Below are positions 59,409-64,000 of a stretch of DNA of 64,000 nt, piece after piece (position 1 is the first letter of the stretch; each line of letters begins with the position of its first letter). This DNA comes from Actinomycetota bacterium. GTDB lineage: Bacteria > Actinomycetota > Actinomycetes > S36-B12 > GCA-2699445. The notes beneath the pieces are model-generated. The model was given only the letters and a program-made list of their open reading frames with translations, was not told the DNA's origin and searched no databases. A program made the translations under genes and the position numbers. The stretch covers positions 45,422 to 109,421 of the forward strand of contig JAPOIY010000003.1 in NCBI GenBank assembly GCA_029978705.1, given 5' to 3'.

Positions 59409-61151
59409 ATGACCGAGCAGATCACGGGTTCGGAGAGCCTGGTGCGCGCTCTGGAACATGCCGGTGTCGAGGTGGTCTTCGGCATCCCCGGGGGCGCGAT
59501 CCTGCCGGCCTACGACCCGATCATGGACTCCACCCAGATCCGCCACATCCTCGTGCGCCACGAGCAGGGAGCCGGACATGCTGCCGAGGGCTACGCCACG
59601 GCCACCGGCAAGGTGGGGGTCTGCATGGCCACGTCGGGTCCCGGCGCCACCAATCTGGTCACCGCCATCGCCGACGCCTACATGGACTCGGTTCCGATCG
59701 TGGCCATCACCGGCCAGGTGCCCAGCGCCGCCATCGGCACCGACGCCTTCCAGGAGGCCGACATCCGCGGCATCACGATGCCGGTCACCAAACACAACTA
59801 CCTGATCACCGACCCCGACGAGATCCCGCAGGCCATCGCCGAGGCCTTCCACGTCGCGGCGACGGGGCGACCCGGGCCCGTCCTGGTCGACATCAGCAAG
59901 GACGCCCTGCAGGGGATGACGACGTTCCGGTGGCCGGGCCAGGTGCAGCTGCCGGGCTACAAGCCCACCACGACGCCTCATGCGCGGCAGGTGCGCCAGG
60001 CCGCCAAGATGATCGTGGCCGCCGAACGGCCCGTGCTCTACGTCGGGGGCGGCGTCGTGAAGGCCGACGCGGCCGAGGACCTGTACCGGCTGGCCGAGCT
60101 GACCGGGATCCCCGTGGTCACCACCCTCATGGCACGTGGGGCGTTCCCCGACGGGCACCGGCAGAACCTCGGGATGCCGGGCATGCACGGCACGGTCGCG
60201 GCCGTGGGCGCCCTGCAGCAGGCCGATCTCCTGATCGCCGTGGGCACCCGCTTCGACGACCGGGTGACCGGGAAGCTGTCGTCGTTCGCCCCGTCGGCGC
60301 GGGTGATCCACGCCGACATCGACCCGGCGGAGATCGGCAAGAACAAACCCGTCGACGTCCCGATCGTCGGGGACGCCAAGGCCAGCATCATCGCGCTCAC
60401 CGACGCGATCCAGGCCCAGCTCGACAGTGGGGCGCAGCCCGACTACACCGACTGGTGGCGCACGATCGACCACTGGACCGGAACGTACCCGCTGGGCTAC
60501 GACGTGCCCGACGACGGCAGCCTCTCGCCGCAGTACGTCATCGAACGGCTGTCCGCGATCGCCGGGCCCGAGGCCATCTACGCCGCGGGTGTCGGTCAGC
60601 ACCAGATGTGGTCGGCCCAGTTCATCGACTTCCAGCACCCGCGCACCTGGCTGAACTCCGGCGGCGCGGGCACCATGGGCTACGCGGTCCCGGCGGCGAT
60701 GGGCGCGAAGGTGGGGCGCCCCGACGCGACCGTCTGGGCAGTCGACGGTGACGGGTGTTTCCAGATGACCAACCAGGAACTGGCCACCTGCACCATCAAC
60801 GACATCCCCATCAAGGTCGCCTTGATCAACAACGGGGCGCTCGGCATGGTGCGGCAGTGGCAGACGCTGTTCTACAACGAGCGGTACTCCAACACCGACC
60901 TGAACACCCACATGTTCCCCGACTTCGTCAAACTCGCCGAGGCCTACGGGTGCGTCGGGCTGCGGTGTGACACCGCCGCCGACGTCGATGCCGTGATCGA
61001 GAAGGCGATGGCCGTCACCGACCGGCCCGTCGTGATCGACTTCCAGGTGCACAAGGACGCCATGGTGTGGCCCATGGTGGCGGCCGGGGCGAGCAACGAC
61101 GACATCCAGCACGCACGCGACATGGCCCCCCAGTGGGCCCGGGAGGACTGA
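59409..61151 (+). CDS. ilvB: Acetolactate synthase large subunit
   Basis: [72 protein letters not shown]. Confidence 0.97.
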   Translation: MTEQITGSESLVRALEHAGVEVVFGIPGGAILPAYDPIMDSTQIRHILVRHEQGAGHAAEGYATATGKVGVCMATSGPGATNLVTAIADAYMDSVPIVAITGQVPSAAIGTDAFQEADIRGITMPVTKHNYLITDPDEIPQAIAEAFHVAATGRPGPVLVDISKDALQGMTTFRWPGQVQLPGYKPTTTPHARQVRQAAKMIVAAERPVLYVGGGVVKADAAEDLYRLAELTGIPVVTTLMARGAFPDGHRQNLGMPGMHGTVAAVGALQQADLLIAVGTRFDDRVTGKLSSFAPSARVIHADIDPAEIGKNKPVDVPIVGDAKASIIALTDAIQAQLDSGAQPDYTDWWRTIDHWTGTYPLGYDVPDDGSLSPQYVIERLSAIAGPEAIYAAGVGQHQMWSAQFIDFQHPRTWLNSGGAGTMGYAVPAAMGAKVGRPDATVWAVDGDGCFQMTNQELATCTINDIPIKVALINNGALGMVRQWQTLFYNERYSNTDLNTHMFPDFVKLAEAYGCVGLRCDTAADVDAVIEKAMAVTDRPVVIDFQVHKDAMVWPMVAAGASNDDIQHARDMAPQWARED

Positions 61152-61153
61152 TC

Positions 61154-62789
<1,636 letters not shown>

Positions 62790-62869
62790 CGCTGCCCCCG
62801 GCCATCGTCCTGGCCGGAACTCGTCGCGACCTGTGGACACGAACCGCCCCCGTGCGGTGGGATGGCGCC

Positions 62870-63637
62870 ATGAGCACCGACACCTCCTGGCCCCCCGGGG
62901 TGCCCTGCTGGGCCGACCTGATGATCCCCGACCCCGACGCGGTGAAGCCGTTCTACACCGCCGTCCTCGGCTGGGCGTTCGACGAGCAGCAGGAGCCGTT
63001 CGGCGGCTATGTCATGGCGACCAAGGGGGGAGCTCCCGTCGCGGGCCTCGGCCCGATGAACGCGGCCTCCCGGGCCGGGTGGACCCTCTACTTCGCGTCC
63101 GGGAACGCGGACGCGACCGCCGCCAAGGTCACCGCGGGGTCGGGAGTCCTGTTCGGCGAGCCCGTCGACGTGGGCGACCTGGGTCGCATGTTCGTGGCCA
63201 CCGACCCCACCGGGGCGGTGTTCGGCGTGTGGCAGGCCAGGTCCTTCGCAGGCGCCGGGCGCAGCAACGAACCCGGGGCCCTCACGTGGGAGGATCTGCG
63301 GTCCACCGACCCCGACGCGGCGCGCACGTTCTACGCGGGGGTCTTCGACTTCACCTACGACACCGTGACCGGCGCTCCCGCCGACTACACGACCTTCGCG
63401 ACAGCCGCCGACCCGCGGCCGCGCGGCGGCATGGGCGGGGCCTCCGGCTCCGACGGGGCACAGTCGCACTGGCTGGTCTACTTCGGGGTGGCCGACACCG
63501 CGGCTGCGGTCGAGGCCGCCACCGCCAACGGCGGTGCCGCCCCGGTGCCCGCCTTCGACACCCCGTGGGGCGCCATGGCCGGTCTCACCGACCCGGCCGG
63601 GGCCGCGTTCTACGTGGTGCAGATGCCGGAGTCCTGA
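62870..63637 (+). CDS. VOC-family (glyoxalase/bleomycin resistance-like) protein, two domains
   Basis: WADLMIPDPDAVKPFYTAVLGWAFDEQQEPFGGYVMA and second repeat WEDLRSTDPDAARTFYAGVFDFTYD. Confidence 0.9.
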   Translation: MSTDTSWPPGVPCWADLMIPDPDAVKPFYTAVLGWAFDEQQEPFGGYVMATKGGAPVAGLGPMNAASRAGWTLYFASGNADATAAKVTAGSGVLFGEPVDVGDLGRMFVATDPTGAVFGVWQARSFAGAGRSNEPGALTWEDLRSTDPDAARTFYAGVFDFTYDTVTGAPADYTTFATAADPRPRGGMGGASGSDGAQSHWLVYFGVADTAAAVEAATANGGAAPVPAFDTPWGAMAGLTDPAGAAFYVVQMPES

Positions 63638-63651
63638 CCCACCCGGCGCAC

Positions 63652-64000
63652 TCAGCCGAGTCCCAACTGCCACAGGGTGGCGTCATACAGGGCGCGCGCC
63701 GCCTCCGGGTCCTGCGCATTCGCGCCGGGCTGCGCGACCGCGCAGTGGGCGAGGTAGGACCCCGAGGTCAGCCCGGGCTCGGTGGCGGCGTACACCGAGG
63801 TCGCCGCGGCCTCGGTCAGGGAGTCGGACCCGGACACTTTCATCCCGTCCCGCAGCAGTTTCGTCTCCACCATGCCGGGATGGACCGCCAGGAACACCGC
63901 GTCGGGGTGGCGCCCGGCCCACTCGCGGGTCATCAGCAGCCCCGCGAGTTTCGTGGCCGCGTGGGCCTTGAAGTGGTGCCAGCGCCGCTCCGCGTAGTCC
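63652..64000 (-). CDS. Short-chain dehydrogenase/reductase (5' end outside window)
   Basis: Frame continues to window edge: DYAERRWHHFKAHAATKLAGLLMTREWAGRHPDAVFLAVHPGMVETKL. Confidence 0.75.
   Translation of the reverse strand, partial: DYAERRWHHFKAHAATKLAGLLMTREWAGRHPDAVFLAVHPGMVETKLLRDGMKVSGSDSLTEAAATSVYAATEPGLTSGSYLAHCAVAQPGANAQDPEAARALYDATLWQLGLG

Overview
64 kb of chromosome from a high-GC actinobacterium, almost fully coding. No rRNA, tRNA, CRISPR array, prophage or IS element was recognised. Housekeeping backbone: sucCD, purN-purH, folD, mdh, icd, xthA, trpS, etfBA, mnmA, ligA, gatCAB, ilvD, ilvBN and ilvC. Accessory content: (i) a Tat-lipoprotein with a cytidine/adenosine-deaminase-like zinc site, start/stop-coupled to a PLD-domain protein; (ii) a two-component system beside three secreted proteins, one a non-specific nuclease, with a near-identical 21-bp motif in both divergent intergenic regions; (iii) an isolated hypE C-terminal remnant that an opposing kinase gene reads through in antisense; (iv) a two-domain protein whose C-terminal half resembles cyanobacterial acyl-ACP reductase (AAR), close to a WS/DGAT acyltransferase and etfBA; (v) three TRIC/UPF0126-type membrane proteins; (vi) an MMPL transporter coupled to a heptad-repeat YhgE/Pip-like partner; (vii) tail-to-tail MFS paralogues; (viii) an ilvB attenuator with an apparently leaderless leader peptide MRIPRLVVG. 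Two window-wide patterns stand out: many first genes have a -10-like hexamer 6-7 nt before the start codon (leaderless architecture), and 8 of 13 convergent gene pairs overlap at their 3' ends. All calls were read by eye from sequence and translations; no database search was run.
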